Positions 44,774 through 53,155 of a stretch of 64,000 bases of DNA are shown here, one piece after another. Both the position numbers and the translations under genes were made by a program. The stretch comes from Pseudomonas sp. DTU_2021_1001937_2_SI_NGA_ILE_001 (GTDB lineage: Bacteria; Pseudomonadota; Gammaproteobacteria; Pseudomonadales; Pseudomonadaceae), in assembly GCF_032463525.1 (NCBI RefSeq), contig NZ_CP135971.1, positions 3,224,001-3,288,000 of the forward strand, written 5' to 3'. The notes beneath the pieces were generated by a model that made no database searches, was not told the origin of the DNA, and saw only the letters and a program-made list of their open reading frames with translations. The stretch's first letter is position 1. Each line of letters starts with the position of its first letter.

Positions 44774-45483
44774 ACCTGTTCCAGTGGCTGCGCCCCGTCG
44801 TCAGCAAACCCACTCTCGATGACACCCAGAAGCAGCGCCTCGCCGCCCTGCCCGCCCGTGCCGCGCTGGATGAGCGCCCGCTGCGCGAGCAGCGCTGGGT
44901 GGTGCTCGACCTGGAAACCAGCGGCCTGAACATGAACCGCGACCAGGTGCTGTCCATCGGCGCGGTGGTCATCGAAGACGGCGCCATCGACCTGGGCCAG
45001 CAGTTCGAATGCACCCTGCAGCGCAGCGACCACAAGGTCAGCCCCGCCGTGCTGATCCACGGTCTGGCACCCAGCGCCATCGCCGCCGGCAGCGACCCGG
45101 TGGAGGCCCTGCTGGACTTCATGGAGTTCCTCGGCGACAGCCCGGTGCTGGCCTTCCACGCGCCGTTCGACCAGCACATGCTTGGCCGGGCCTTGAAGGA
45201 AAGCCTGGACTACCGCCTGCAACACAGCTTCCTGGACGTCGCCGACCTGGCGCCGATGCTGTGCGAGCAGGCCAACCTGCGCAAGGCCGGCCTTGACGAC
45301 TGGACCCGTCATTTCGGCCTGTACGCCGAAGAGCGTCACCACGCCAGCGCCGACGCCCTGGTGACCGCCGAGCTGGCGCTGATCCTGTTCAGCTACGCGC
45401 GGCGCCAGCAGCTCGACAGCCCGGCACGTCTGGAGCAACAGTTGAACCAGTGGAAAAGGCGCACGCTGTCACATTCCTTCTGA
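44770..45483 (+). CDS. DnaQ-like 3'-5' exonuclease
   Basis: A 237-residue DEDDh exonuclease. ExoI is VVLDLETSGLNMNRDQVLSI (Asp47/Glu49), ExoII FHAPFDQHML and ExoIII HHASADALVTAELAL. It resembles the epsilon subunit of DNA polymerase III, but length and context suggest a stand-alone enzyme. It overlaps the DUF294 gene by four bases, a conserved pair in Pseudomonas as I recall it. Confidence 0.9.
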   Translation: MNLFQWLRPVVSKPTLDDTQKQRLAALPARAALDERPLREQRWVVLDLETSGLNMNRDQVLSIGAVVIEDGAIDLGQQFECTLQRSDHKVSPAVLIHGLAPSAIAAGSDPVEALLDFMEFLGDSPVLAFHAPFDQHMLGRALKESLDYRLQHSFLDVADLAPMLCEQANLRKAGLDDWTRHFGLYAEERHHASADALVTAELALILFSYARRQQLDSPARLEQQLNQWKRRTLSHSF

Positions 45484-45566
45484 ACCGCGCAGTGCCGTAC
45501 CCTGGCCCGATTGCAGAGCCACGAGGGGCTGGCTAGGCTATTGAGTGTCATATACGAGGAACGCCC

Positions 45567-46196
45567 ATGTCTGCACCGGCCATGACCCTATACACCAATC
45601 CGGCTTCCCCCTTTGCTCGCAAGGTGCTCATCCTGCTGCGCGAAACCGGGCAGCTCGACAAGGTCGATCTCAAACCCACCACGCTGACTCCGGTCAGCCC
45701 TTCGGCGGAGCTGAACCTCGACAACCCGGCCGGCAAGATCCCCGCGCTGCTGCTGCTCGACGGCAACGTCATCCACGACAGCCGGGTAATTCTCGATTAC
45801 CTCGATCACCAGCACGACGACACGCCGCTGATCCCCCGCGACGGCCCGGCCCGCTGGCGGCGCCTGACCCTGGCCTCGCTGGCCGATGCGCTGCTCGATG
45901 CCGCCCTGCTGATCCGCTACGAAACCGCCCTGCGCCCCGCCGAGCTGCACTGGGCGCCCTGGCTCGACAGCCAGCAACGCAAGATCGAGCGCACCCTCAC
46001 CTATTTCGAGCAGGAAGCGATCACCGAGCTGTCGGCCAACTTCGACATCGCTGCCATCAGCGTCGCGGCGGCACTGGGCTACCTGGACTTCCGCCAGCCC
46101 GACCTGAACTGGCGCAACAGCTACCCACGCCTGGCCAACTGGTACTTCGAAGTCAGCAAACGCCCTTCGATGCAGGCCACCCAGCCCTCGGCCTGA
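45567..46196 (+). CDS. Glutathione S-transferase family protein
   Basis: A 209-residue GST. The thioredoxin-fold N terminus has TLYTNPASPFARKVLILLRE and the glutathione-binding GKIPALLLLDGNVIHDSRVI (residues about 55-74); the helical C-terminal domain follows. The active-site Ser/Cys of the class lies at PASPFARK (Ser). Start at 45567 follows GAGGAA. No substrate is implied by the context. Confidence 0.9.
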   Translation: MSAPAMTLYTNPASPFARKVLILLRETGQLDKVDLKPTTLTPVSPSAELNLDNPAGKIPALLLLDGNVIHDSRVILDYLDHQHDDTPLIPRDGPARWRRLTLASLADALLDAALLIRYETALRPAELHWAPWLDSQQRKIERTLTYFEQEAITELSANFDIAAISVAAALGYLDFRQPDLNWRNSYPRLANWYFEVSKRPSMQATQPSA

Positions 46197-46305
46197 CCGC
46201 TGGCAAGGCTGCCCGTGGTGATGCGGGCAGCAGGCCGAGCAGTTCCTCCAGCAACCGGCGCGCCTGGTCCCGCTCCTGGCGCAGCAGGCCTTGCGTGCGC
46301 ATCAT
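46153..46305 (-). CDS. Possible small ORF coupled to creD
   Basis: A 50-codon frame that starts in the ATGATG at the creD stop (overlap ATGA). It reads MMRTQGLLRQERDQARRLLE, then ELLGLLP and a less regular Pro/Arg-rich tail. The first 25 residues form an amphipathic helix. It overlaps the GST gene on the other strand and a hairpin at 46208-46231. It could simply be chance. Confidence 0.25.
   Translation of the reverse strand: MMRTQGLLRQERDQARRLLEELLGLLPASPRAALPAVRPRAGWPASKGVC
46208..46231. terminator. Hairpin between GST and creD
   Basis: GCTGCCCG and CGGGCAGC pair perfectly over eight bases, 12 bases after the GST stop. No T-tract is present. Confidence 0.4.
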
Positions 46306-47660
46306 GGCTGCTCCCCGGTACGACCCTTGATACCCGGTGCGATGGCGTACCAGTCCAGCTTGCGGGTCAGCACCATGAACACGCCCAACAGGCCGAACAG
46401 CAGCAGCGAGCCCATCAGCAACGCGTAGTCCTCGGCACTCAGCAGCCCGTAGAGCAAGCCGTACAGCGCCGCCAGCCCTGCGGCGAAGCCCACGCCGTGG
46501 CGCGCGCCACGCAATACATGGCTGACATAGAAGCCGATCAGCGTCACGCAGGCAGCGGCAGACACCAGGTAGGCCAGGGCGAAGCCCAGGTGTTCGGACA
46601 GCGACAGCAGCATCAGGTAGAACAGCGCCAGCGCCGCCCCCACCAGGGCATATTGCACCGGGTGCACTGCCAGGCTCTTGAGCACTTCGAACAGGAAGAA
46701 CCCGGCGAAGGTCAGCGCGATGAACAGCAAAGCGTATTTGATCGCTCGGTCACTCTTGAGGTACTGGTCCACCGGGTCGATGAAGCTGACCCCGAAACTG
46801 CGCCCGTACAGCCCTTCACAGTTCTCGGTATGCAGGCAGGTGCGCAGCCCTTCTTCGAGGTTGGTCGAGAAGAACGAGGTCTGCCAGCGTGCCGTGAAGC
46901 CTTGCGCCGAAACCTCCCGCTGCGCAGGCAGGTAATTGCCGGTGAAGCTCGGGTGCGGCCAGTCGGCGGTCAGGCTGACCTCGCTGGACTTGCCCACCGG
47001 CGTGACCCTGAGCTGGCCGGTGCCTTGCAGCTTGAGGTCGAAGCTGAATGCCAGGCGGGCGGCCTGGTGGCCGTCGAGCATCGGCAGGTCGGCGCTGACG
47101 CCATCGCCCAGGCGGGCCACCCGGGTGCCGGGCTCGAATGCCAGGGTCTGATCGTTGAGTTGCAGGCTCAGGGCATTCTCGATGCCGCGCACGTCGCTCA
47201 GCCCCACCGCCAGGTACGGGCGCTCGAAACGGTAGTCGTCGAAGCCCTCCTCCAGGCCGAGCTTTTCCGGCAACTGAAAGTACCCACTGATACGGCTGTC
47301 GGCATGGAACAGCCGCGCTTCATAGATGCCGCGTGAGCGCAGCTCGGTGCTGACCTTGCCATCGAGTTCGAAGCGCTCAGGCAGGAACACCAGCTCGCCC
47401 CGCTCGGTCTGGGTTTCCTGATAGCGCTCGTTGTTCTGCGCGTGGGTCTTCCAGACCCGCACCGTCTTGCGGTATGGCACCACCACCAGCGGGCCGGTGA
47501 TCTGCTGGCTGTAACTGGAGCTGCGGGCGATGTCATCCAGCACCCCGTCACGCTGTAACTGCCGCTCACCGATCAAGCCGCCGATCATCAGCAGCGGGAT
47601 CAACAACAGCATGATCAACAAGGCGATCATGCCCAACTTCATGGCCAGGCTTCGATTCAT
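46302..47660 (-). CDS. creD: CreD inner membrane protein
   Basis: A 452-residue protein of the CreD family, a target of the CreBC system. The N-terminal membrane helix is KLGMIALLIMLLLIPLLMIG; a large periplasmic beta-rich region contains LVVVPYRKTV and VSFIDPVDQYLKSDRAIKYA (about residue 290), and six membrane segments fill the C terminus. In Pseudomonas CreD affects biofilm and envelope fitness. The start at 47660 follows GGGAG. It has its own upstream sequence with a CreB-box-like repeat. Confidence 0.92.
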   Translation of the reverse strand: MNRSLAMKLGMIALLIMLLLIPLLMIGGLIGERQLQRDGVLDDIARSSSYSQQITGPLVVVPYRKTVRVWKTHAQNNERYQETQTERGELVFLPERFELDGKVSTELRSRGIYEARLFHADSRISGYFQLPEKLGLEEGFDDYRFERPYLAVGLSDVRGIENALSLQLNDQTLAFEPGTRVARLGDGVSADLPMLDGHQAARLAFSFDLKLQGTGQLRVTPVGKSSEVSLTADWPHPSFTGNYLPAQREVSAQGFTARWQTSFFSTNLEEGLRTCLHTENCEGLYGRSFGVSFIDPVDQYLKSDRAIKYALLFIALTFAGFFLFEVLKSLAVHPVQYALVGAALALFYLMLLSLSEHLGFALAYLVSAAACVTLIGFYVSHVLRGARHGVGFAAGLAALYGLLYGLLSAEDYALLMGSLLLFGLLGVFMVLTRKLDWYAIAPGIKGRTGEQP

Positions 47661-47728
47661 GAGGGACTCTCCCTGATTGCGATGGGAGGCAGTCTGCAAG
47701 GGCTGTATGGGCGCAGCATGAGCGCTGC

Positions 47729-47744
47729 GTGGAGTTTGTGTGGA
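47729..47744 (-). promoter_or_regulatory. Candidate CreB box upstream of creD
   Basis: On the minus strand TCCAC-N6-TCCAC is a direct repeat that matches the known Cre tag TTCAC-N6-TTCAC in spacing, with one mismatch per half. It lies 69-84 bases upstream of the creD start and 12 bases beyond the creC stop. Confidence 0.5.
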
Positions 47745-47755
47745 GAGGCGCCCGC

Positions 47756-49174
47756 TCAGGGCAGGTCGAGGACCACCTGTACACCACCCTCGACGTTGTC
47801 GATGTGCAGCGCGCCGCCATGCAACTGCACCACCTCGGCAACGAAGTTCAGGCCCAGGCCCGTGCTCTTGCGCCCGGTGTGCGGGCGCGGCAGGGAATAG
47901 AAGCGTTCGCACAGGCGCGGCAGTGCGTAGTCAGGAATCGGCGCGGCGCTGTTGAACAGGCTCACGCGCACCTGCCCAGCGTACGACACGGCCTCGATGC
48001 ACAGCACGCCACCGGCCGGTGTGAAGTCCAGGGCGTTGTCCAGCAGGTTGGCCAGTGCCTGGCTGAGCAGAAAGCGCTCGCCCTGCAAAGCCAGGCCTGC
48101 GGCCACCTGGCGCTCGACCCGCAGGCCCAGGCGCTCGACCGCCAGCTGCCGCGCGCCGAGCAGGTCGTCGAGCAGCTCGGCCAGCGGCAGGCTGACCCGC
48201 TCTTCCAACGCCTGGCGCTGCTCGACCATCGCCAGGTTCAGCAGTCGTTCGATCAATTGCTGCATGCGCCGACTTTCATCTTCGATATTGCCGGCGAAAC
48301 GCTGGCGCTGCTCGGGCGGCATCTCGTCCTGCAGCAGCTCGGCGGCGCCGCGAATGGCCGCCAGGGGACTTTTCAGCTCATGGGTCAGGGTGTGCACGTA
48401 GCGCTCCACATAGGCCTTGCCTTCGAGCTGCACGCGCATGTGTTCCACCGCGCCAGACAACTGCTGCAGCTCACCGCCACGGTAATGCGGTAACTCGGCA
48501 CGGCGCCCTTCGCTGACGGCCTGGGCATAGCGGGTCAGACGGCGCAGTGCCGAACTGAGCCACCAGGAGAATACCGCGCCCAGCAACAGCCCCAGGACCA
48601 TCAGGCCGCCGCCGTACCACAGCAGGCGCCGTTCGGCGCGTTCGATGTAGGGCTGTAGCGAGCTGTTGGGCTTGGCCACCGTCACCACGCCGATGATGCG
48701 CCCCTGGTCGCGGATCGGTGCGCCCACATGCATCACCGAAGAATTGGGATCGTCGGGGTCGCTGCGTGTCGAACGGGCGCCGTACTGGCCGCGCAAGGTC
48801 AGGTACACGTCGTTCCAGCGCGAGTAATCCTGGCCCACGGCCTCGCCACTGGAGTCCAGCAGCACGATGCCACGGGCATCGGTCACGTAAATGCGGTTGT
48901 TGACCTGGTCCTTGGGCAGCTCCCAGATGGTCGCCCCCGGCTTGCGCAGGCCGTAGTCCCTCAGCACCTCGTTAAAGCGGCTCTGCCCCAGCGTGCCGTC
49001 GCGCACATCGCGACGGAAGATCTCGGCCAGCAGGTTGGCGGTGTCCACCAGGGTTTCCTCGGTGGACTGGCGTACGCCGGGGCGTACTTCCTTCATCACC
49101 GTGCTGAGCACGAAGTAACCGGTCAGGGCAATGAAGGCCGCATAGACCAGAAAGATGCGGATGCTCAGCGACAT
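47756..49174 (-). CDS. creC: CreC sensor histidine kinase
   Basis: A 472-residue two-component kinase. TM1 is at about 5-25, a periplasmic sensor domain follows with a PAS-like DARGIVLLDSSGEAVGQDYS, TM2 is at about 185-208, then HAMP, the phosphoacceptor in TLTHELKSPLAAIRGAAELL and the ATPase motifs ALANLLDNALDFTPAGG and GLGLNFVAEVVQLHGG. It begins directly after the creB stop. Confidence 0.94.
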   Translation of the reverse strand: MSLSIRIFLVYAAFIALTGYFVLSTVMKEVRPGVRQSTEETLVDTANLLAEIFRRDVRDGTLGQSRFNEVLRDYGLRKPGATIWELPKDQVNNRIYVTDARGIVLLDSSGEAVGQDYSRWNDVYLTLRGQYGARSTRSDPDDPNSSVMHVGAPIRDQGRIIGVVTVAKPNSSLQPYIERAERRLLWYGGGLMVLGLLLGAVFSWWLSSALRRLTRYAQAVSEGRRAELPHYRGGELQQLSGAVEHMRVQLEGKAYVERYVHTLTHELKSPLAAIRGAAELLQDEMPPEQRQRFAGNIEDESRRMQQLIERLLNLAMVEQRQALEERVSLPLAELLDDLLGARQLAVERLGLRVERQVAAGLALQGERFLLSQALANLLDNALDFTPAGGVLCIEAVSYAGQVRVSLFNSAAPIPDYALPRLCERFYSLPRPHTGRKSTGLGLNFVAEVVQLHGGALHIDNVEGGVQVVLDLP

Positions 49175-49861
49175 TCAGGCGTGGTCCGGGCTGAAACTGT
49201 AACCCAGGCCGCGATGGGTCTGGATCGGCTCGGCCTCGGCGGCCACGGCGCGCAACTTGGCGCGCACGCTCTTGATATGGCTGTCGATATTGCGTTCGTA
49301 CCCGGCGTCGCAGGGCACGCCCAGGGCGTCGAGCAATTGTTCGCGGCTCAAGACCCGCTGCGGGTTATCCAGCAGGCATTGCAGCAGACGGAATTCATGA
49401 CGGGTCAAGGTCAGCGGCTGGCCCCGGTAGCGGATCAGGTAACGCGGCAGGTCGATCTCGAACACCCCGGGCGTATTGACGACAACAGGCAGCTCGCGGG
49501 GCAACAGGCGCTTGAGAATGGCCTTGACCCGCGCCGCCACCTCGCGGGGGCTGAAGGGCTTGACCACGTAGTCATCGGCACCGATTTCCAGGCCTACCAC
49601 CCGGTCGATTTCGCCGTTGCGGGCGCTGAGGAACATCACCGGCACCTCGGTGAAGCGTCGCAACTGCTTGCAGGCCTCGAAACCGCTGATATCCGGCAGC
49701 CCCACGTCGAGAATCACCAGGTCTGCCGGCGTGGCCCGCTGGTGCTCCACCGCCGCCTGGCCGAGGCTCAGCCAGGTGGTGGTGAAGCCTTCGCCCTGCA
49801 GGGCGTAGACCAGGGTATCGGCAATCGCGACTTCGTCTTCGACGATCAGAATGTGCGGCAT
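49175..49861 (-). CDS. creB: CreB response regulator
   Basis: A 228-residue OmpR-type regulator. The receiver has ILIVEDEVAIADTLVYAL, phosphoacceptor Asp in DLVILDVGLPDISG and Lys in YVVKPFSPREVAARV; the C-terminal winged helix has LTRHEFRLLQCLLDNPQRVL and YERNIDSHIKSVRAKLR. The ATG at 49861 was preferred; a GTG 12 bases upstream is in frame. It lies 54 bases after the retropepsin-like gene on the same strand, so it may be part of that transcript. Confidence 0.93.
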   Translation of the reverse strand: MPHILIVEDEVAIADTLVYALQGEGFTTTWLSLGQAAVEHQRATPADLVILDVGLPDISGFEACKQLRRFTEVPVMFLSARNGEIDRVVGLEIGADDYVVKPFSPREVAARVKAILKRLLPRELPVVVNTPGVFEIDLPRYLIRYRGQPLTLTRHEFRLLQCLLDNPQRVLSREQLLDALGVPCDAGYERNIDSHIKSVRAKLRAVAAEAEPIQTHRGLGYSFSPDHA

Positions 49862-49915
49862 GGCATCGGGCACCGGTGGACAGTGCGCGAACGGTGCGCG
49901 ATCAGCGCGTGGCCG

Positions 49916-50428
49916 TCAATCGCATTGCGGCTTGTCGGCGGTGTAGCGGCGCGCCGGGTTCACTGCGGCGTCGAACTCGCGCAGGGCCTTGGCACCGATC
50001 AGCAGCGGGTAGTTGAAGTGGCTGCGGTCCACCAGGTTGACCTCCACGGTACGCTGCTGCTTGCCCAGGCACAGCTTCAGCTCGATGACCGGGCGCTTGG
50101 CCGGATCGATCTCGCCCTTGTCCTCGTCTTCATCATCGCCTTCGGCGCGTGCCTTGATCTTGCTGATGCGCGCCAGCTTGTGTTCGAACACTTGGTTGCT
50201 CGCGCCTTCGGCCGCCAGGCGGAAGCGCACCCACTGCTCGCCATCGCGCTGGAACAGCTCGATGTCCTTGGCCGACAGCGAGGCGGTCAGTGCGCCGGTG
50301 TCCATCTTGGCCTTGAAGGTCTGGCCCACTTCGGGGACCTTGATGTATTCGTAGCGACCGTACAGGGTCGGTTCGGCAGCCAGCGCCGGCAATGCCAGCA
50401 CAGACAACAGCGCCAGAATCTTCTTCAC
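49916..50428 (-). CDS. Retropepsin-like (ATP-dependent zinc protease family, DUF785) protein
   Basis: A 170-residue periplasmic protein. The signal peptide is MKKILALLSVLALPALAAEP. The mature domain has the aspartic-protease-like motif KMDTGALTASLSA near residue 42, and FNYPLLIGAKALREFDAAVN at the C terminus. Family members are called RimK-associated or ATP-dependent zinc proteases, but the DTG motif points to a retropepsin fold. It is upstream of creBC. Confidence 0.85.
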   Translation of the reverse strand: MKKILALLSVLALPALAAEPTLYGRYEYIKVPEVGQTFKAKMDTGALTASLSAKDIELFQRDGEQWVRFRLAAEGASNQVFEHKLARISKIKARAEGDDEDEDKGEIDPAKRPVIELKLCLGKQQRTVEVNLVDRSHFNYPLLIGAKALREFDAAVNPARRYTADKPQCD

Positions 50429-50452
50429 GTGGTGGACTCCTTGCAGGTGTCA

Positions 50453-50476
50453 GGCGCCCGGTTGGCGCCCGTTTTT
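50453..50476 (+). terminator. Plus-strand terminator-like hairpin in divergent region
   Basis: GGCGCC-CGGTT-GGCGCC is followed by CGTTTTT. It is 24-46 bases upstream of the retropepsin gene start and 117 bases upstream of the acyltransferase start, pointing toward the latter. Confidence 0.5.
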
Positions 50477-50592
50477 AGACAGCGCCACCGGGCATGGTTC
50501 GCGCACAGGAAACATTTGTGCGCATCTGTGTCATTGGCGCTTCAAGGCGGTCTATTTATCATGACTGCCCCTACCGAATCGCAGAGATCGCT

Positions 50593-51486
50593 ATGCGCCG
50601 CGTGCTCACCGGCTGTTTCGTCACCCTTCTGCTGTTGCTCAACACCCTGACGCTGATCGGCCCGCTGCTGGTCTTCGCCCTGCTCAAGCTGGTGTTTCAG
50701 GGCGAGATGCGCGACCACTGCTCCAAGGCGGTGATGTGGATCGCGGAAACCTGGGCCGAGATCGACAAGCGCATCTTCGCCCTGTGCATTCCCACCCGCT
50801 GGGACATCCGTGGCGACGCCGGCCTGCGCCGCGACACCTCCTATCTGGTGATCAGCAACCACCAGTCGTGGGTCGATATCCCGGCGCTGATCCAGGTCTT
50901 CAACCGCCGCACGCCGTTCTTCAAATTCTTCCTCAAGAAAGAGCTGATCTGGGTGCCTTTCCTGGGCCTGGCCTGGTGGGCGCTGGATTATCCGTTCATG
51001 AAGCGCTACAGCAAGGCCTTCCTGGCCAGGAACCCGGAACTCAAAGGCAAGGACCTGGAAATCACCAAGGCCGCCTGCGAGCTGTTCAAGCGCCAGCCGG
51101 TGACCATCGTCAACTACCTGGAAGGCACGCGCTTCACCCCGGCCAAGCACCGCGCACAGGCATCACCCTACGAGCACCTGCTCAAGCCCAAGGCTGGCGG
51201 AGTGGCCTTCGTACTGGCGGCGATGGGAGAACAGCTCGATGCCATTCTCGACGTGACGGTGGTGTATCCAGAAGGCAAGACCCCAGGTTTCTGGGACTTG
51301 CTGTGCGGTACGGTGCCGAGGGTGATCGTCGACATTCGCACCCGCGAACTCGACCCGGCGCTGTGGCAGGGTGACTACGAGAACGACCCGGCCTTCCGCA
51401 GCCAGGTGCAGGAGTGGGTGAACCAGCTGTGGCTGGACAAGAACACGCGCATCGCGCAGCTCAGGCAGGAATTCCAGAATCTGTAG
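50593..51486 (+). CDS. 1-acyl-glycerol-3-phosphate acyltransferase family protein (YihG-like)
   Basis: A 297-residue inner-membrane acyltransferase for phospholipid acylation. The N-terminal helix (GCFVTLLLLLNTLTLIGPLL) is at residues 7-30; the HX4D motif is in VISNHQSWVDIPAL near residue 91, and the second motif NYLEGTRFTPAKH near 175. The acyl specificity is unknown. It is divergent from the retropepsin-like gene. Confidence 0.88.
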   Translation: MRRVLTGCFVTLLLLLNTLTLIGPLLVFALLKLVFQGEMRDHCSKAVMWIAETWAEIDKRIFALCIPTRWDIRGDAGLRRDTSYLVISNHQSWVDIPALIQVFNRRTPFFKFFLKKELIWVPFLGLAWWALDYPFMKRYSKAFLARNPELKGKDLEITKAACELFKRQPVTIVNYLEGTRFTPAKHRAQASPYEHLLKPKAGGVAFVLAAMGEQLDAILDVTVVYPEGKTPGFWDLLCGTVPRVIVDIRTRELDPALWQGDYENDPAFRSQVQEWVNQLWLDKNTRIAQLRQEFQNL

Positions 51487-51492
51487 AACATC

Positions 51493-51671
51493 GGTAGGAG
51501 CGGCTTCAGCCGCGATGAACTCAGTTAGACGATCTTCAGCTTTTGTTGGAGCGAGCTTGCTCGCGACAGGGCCGTGAACACCACGGCATAGGGTGTGTAC
51601 TTGAGGCAGTCATCGCGAGCAAGCTCGCCAACGGTCTAGCTGACCCGCATCGCGGCTGAAGCCGCTCCTAC
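51493..51671. repeat. Type A REP pair interrupted by a 138-bp type B element
   Basis: GGTAGGAGCGGCTTCAGCCG (51493-) and GCGGCTGAAGCCGCTCCTAC (to 51671) are the outer REP arms. Between them, 51514-51651 has the ends GATGAACTCAGTTAGAC and GTCTAGCTGACCCGCATC as imperfect inverted repeats. Its core is GTTGGAGCGAGCTTGCTCGC and CATCGCGAGCAAGCTCGCCA. This is the same nested arrangement as at 35431. Confidence 0.7.
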
Positions 51672-51732
51672 TGCTGCCGCCTATGGGGCGCGTCAGCCGC
51701 GATGAACGCGCGGCTGAAGCGCCCTATTCACA

Positions 51733-52932
51733 TCAGGCGGCGCTGAACATCTTGTGCGGGTCGATGACGAATTTCTTCGGCACGCCGGCATCGAACTCGC
51801 CGTAGCCACGCGGCGCGTCGTCCAGGCTGATGACCTGCACGCCCACTACTTCGGCAATGTTGATGCGGTCCCACATGATGGCCTGCATCAGCGCACGGTT
51901 GTACTTCATCACCGGGGTCTGGCCGGTGTGGAAGCTGTGCGACTTGGCCCAGCCCAGGCCGAAACGAATGCTCAGGGCACCGACCTTGGCAGCGGCATCC
52001 ACCGCGCCCGGGTCTTCGGTCACGTACAGGCCCGGAATACCGATCTTGCCGGCTACGCGGGTAACCTGCATCAGCGAGTTCAACACGGTGGCGGGAGCCT
52101 CGTGCTTGGCGCCTTCATGGCCATGGCCACGGGCTTCGAAGCCCACGGCGTCGACCGCGCAGTCCACTTCCGGCTCGCCCAGCAGGTCAGCGATCTGCTC
52201 GTGCAGCGGCGTGTCCTTGGACAGGTCGGCGATTTCGAAGCCCTGGGCCTTGGCGTGCGCCAGGCGCGCCGGGTTCAGGTCGCCGACGATCACCACCGCA
52301 GCGCCCAGCAGGCGGGCCGAGGCAGCGGCCGCCAGACCGACAGGGCCGGCACCGGCCACGTAGACAGTACTGCCCGGGCCTACACCGGCAGTGACAGCAC
52401 CGTGATAGCCGGTCGGCAGGATGTCGGACAGGCAGGTCAGGTCACGGATCTTCTCCATGGCCTTGTCGCGGTTAGGCAGTTTCAGCAGGTTGAAGTCGGC
52501 GTAAGGGACGAGCACGTACTCGGCCTGGCCACCGGTCCAGTCGCCCATGTCGACGTAGCCGTAGGCACCGCCGGCACGCGCCGGGTTGACGGTCAGGCAC
52601 ACGCCGGTGTGCATTTCCTTGCAGGAGCGGCAGCGGCCACAGGCCACGTTGAAGGGCACCGACACCAGGTCGCCGATCTGCAGGTTCTCGACGTCCGAGC
52701 CTTTCTCGATCACCTCACCGGTGATCTCGTGGCCCAGCACCAGGCCGACCTGCGCCGTGGTGCGACCGCGCACCATGTGCTGGTCAGAGCCACAGATGTT
52801 GGTGGACACCACCCGCAGAATCACCCCGTGTTCGATCTTGCGACCGCGCGGGTCCTGCATTTTCGGGTAATCGATTTTCTGTACTTCGACCTTGCCAGCG
52901 CCGAGATACACCACACCGCGGTTTCCAGACAT
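51733..52932 (-). CDS. fdhA: Glutathione-independent formaldehyde dehydrogenase
   Basis: NAD-linked, zinc-dependent oxidation of formaldehyde to formate. The 399-residue protein equals P. putida FdhA in length. The catalytic zinc ligand Cys47 is in TNICGSDQHMV, with GLVLGHEITGEV next; structural zinc cysteines are in CGRCRSCKEMHTGVC; the NAD loop is VAGAGPVGLAAAASA. The start at 52932 follows GAGAGG. It lies after purU; together with the sox genes it clears formaldehyde from sarcosine breakdown. Confidence 0.95.
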   Translation of the reverse strand: MSGNRGVVYLGAGKVEVQKIDYPKMQDPRGRKIEHGVILRVVSTNICGSDQHMVRGRTTAQVGLVLGHEITGEVIEKGSDVENLQIGDLVSVPFNVACGRCRSCKEMHTGVCLTVNPARAGGAYGYVDMGDWTGGQAEYVLVPYADFNLLKLPNRDKAMEKIRDLTCLSDILPTGYHGAVTAGVGPGSTVYVAGAGPVGLAAAASARLLGAAVVIVGDLNPARLAHAKAQGFEIADLSKDTPLHEQIADLLGEPEVDCAVDAVGFEARGHGHEGAKHEAPATVLNSLMQVTRVAGKIGIPGLYVTEDPGAVDAAAKVGALSIRFGLGWAKSHSFHTGQTPVMKYNRALMQAIMWDRINIAEVVGVQVISLDDAPRGYGEFDAGVPKKFVIDPHKMFSAA

Positions 52933-53086
52933 GCATGTCACCTCTCTATTTGTTATTGACGAGGGAGGGCTGCCTGCATTGGCCGAACGAGCCTGCCGAT
53001 ACCTGACAACCCTGGGGGTCCTGCTGGCAAGAATGCGCCGAATCGGCAAAAACGCTTGCAGTCACACCGCCTTCGGGCATTCCAAA

Positions 53087-53111
53087 AACGACACGTGCCC
53101 AGACGGGCACG
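53087..53111 (-). terminator. Terminator after purU
   Basis: CGTGCCC and GGGCACG pair perfectly around four bases; on the minus strand the stem is followed by TGTCGTTTTTGG. It may separate purU from fdhA transcription. Confidence 0.55.
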
Positions 53112-53155
53112 GATCGATTGCAAACAGGTGTGACAAGCGTAGAAGAGGCTGGCGC

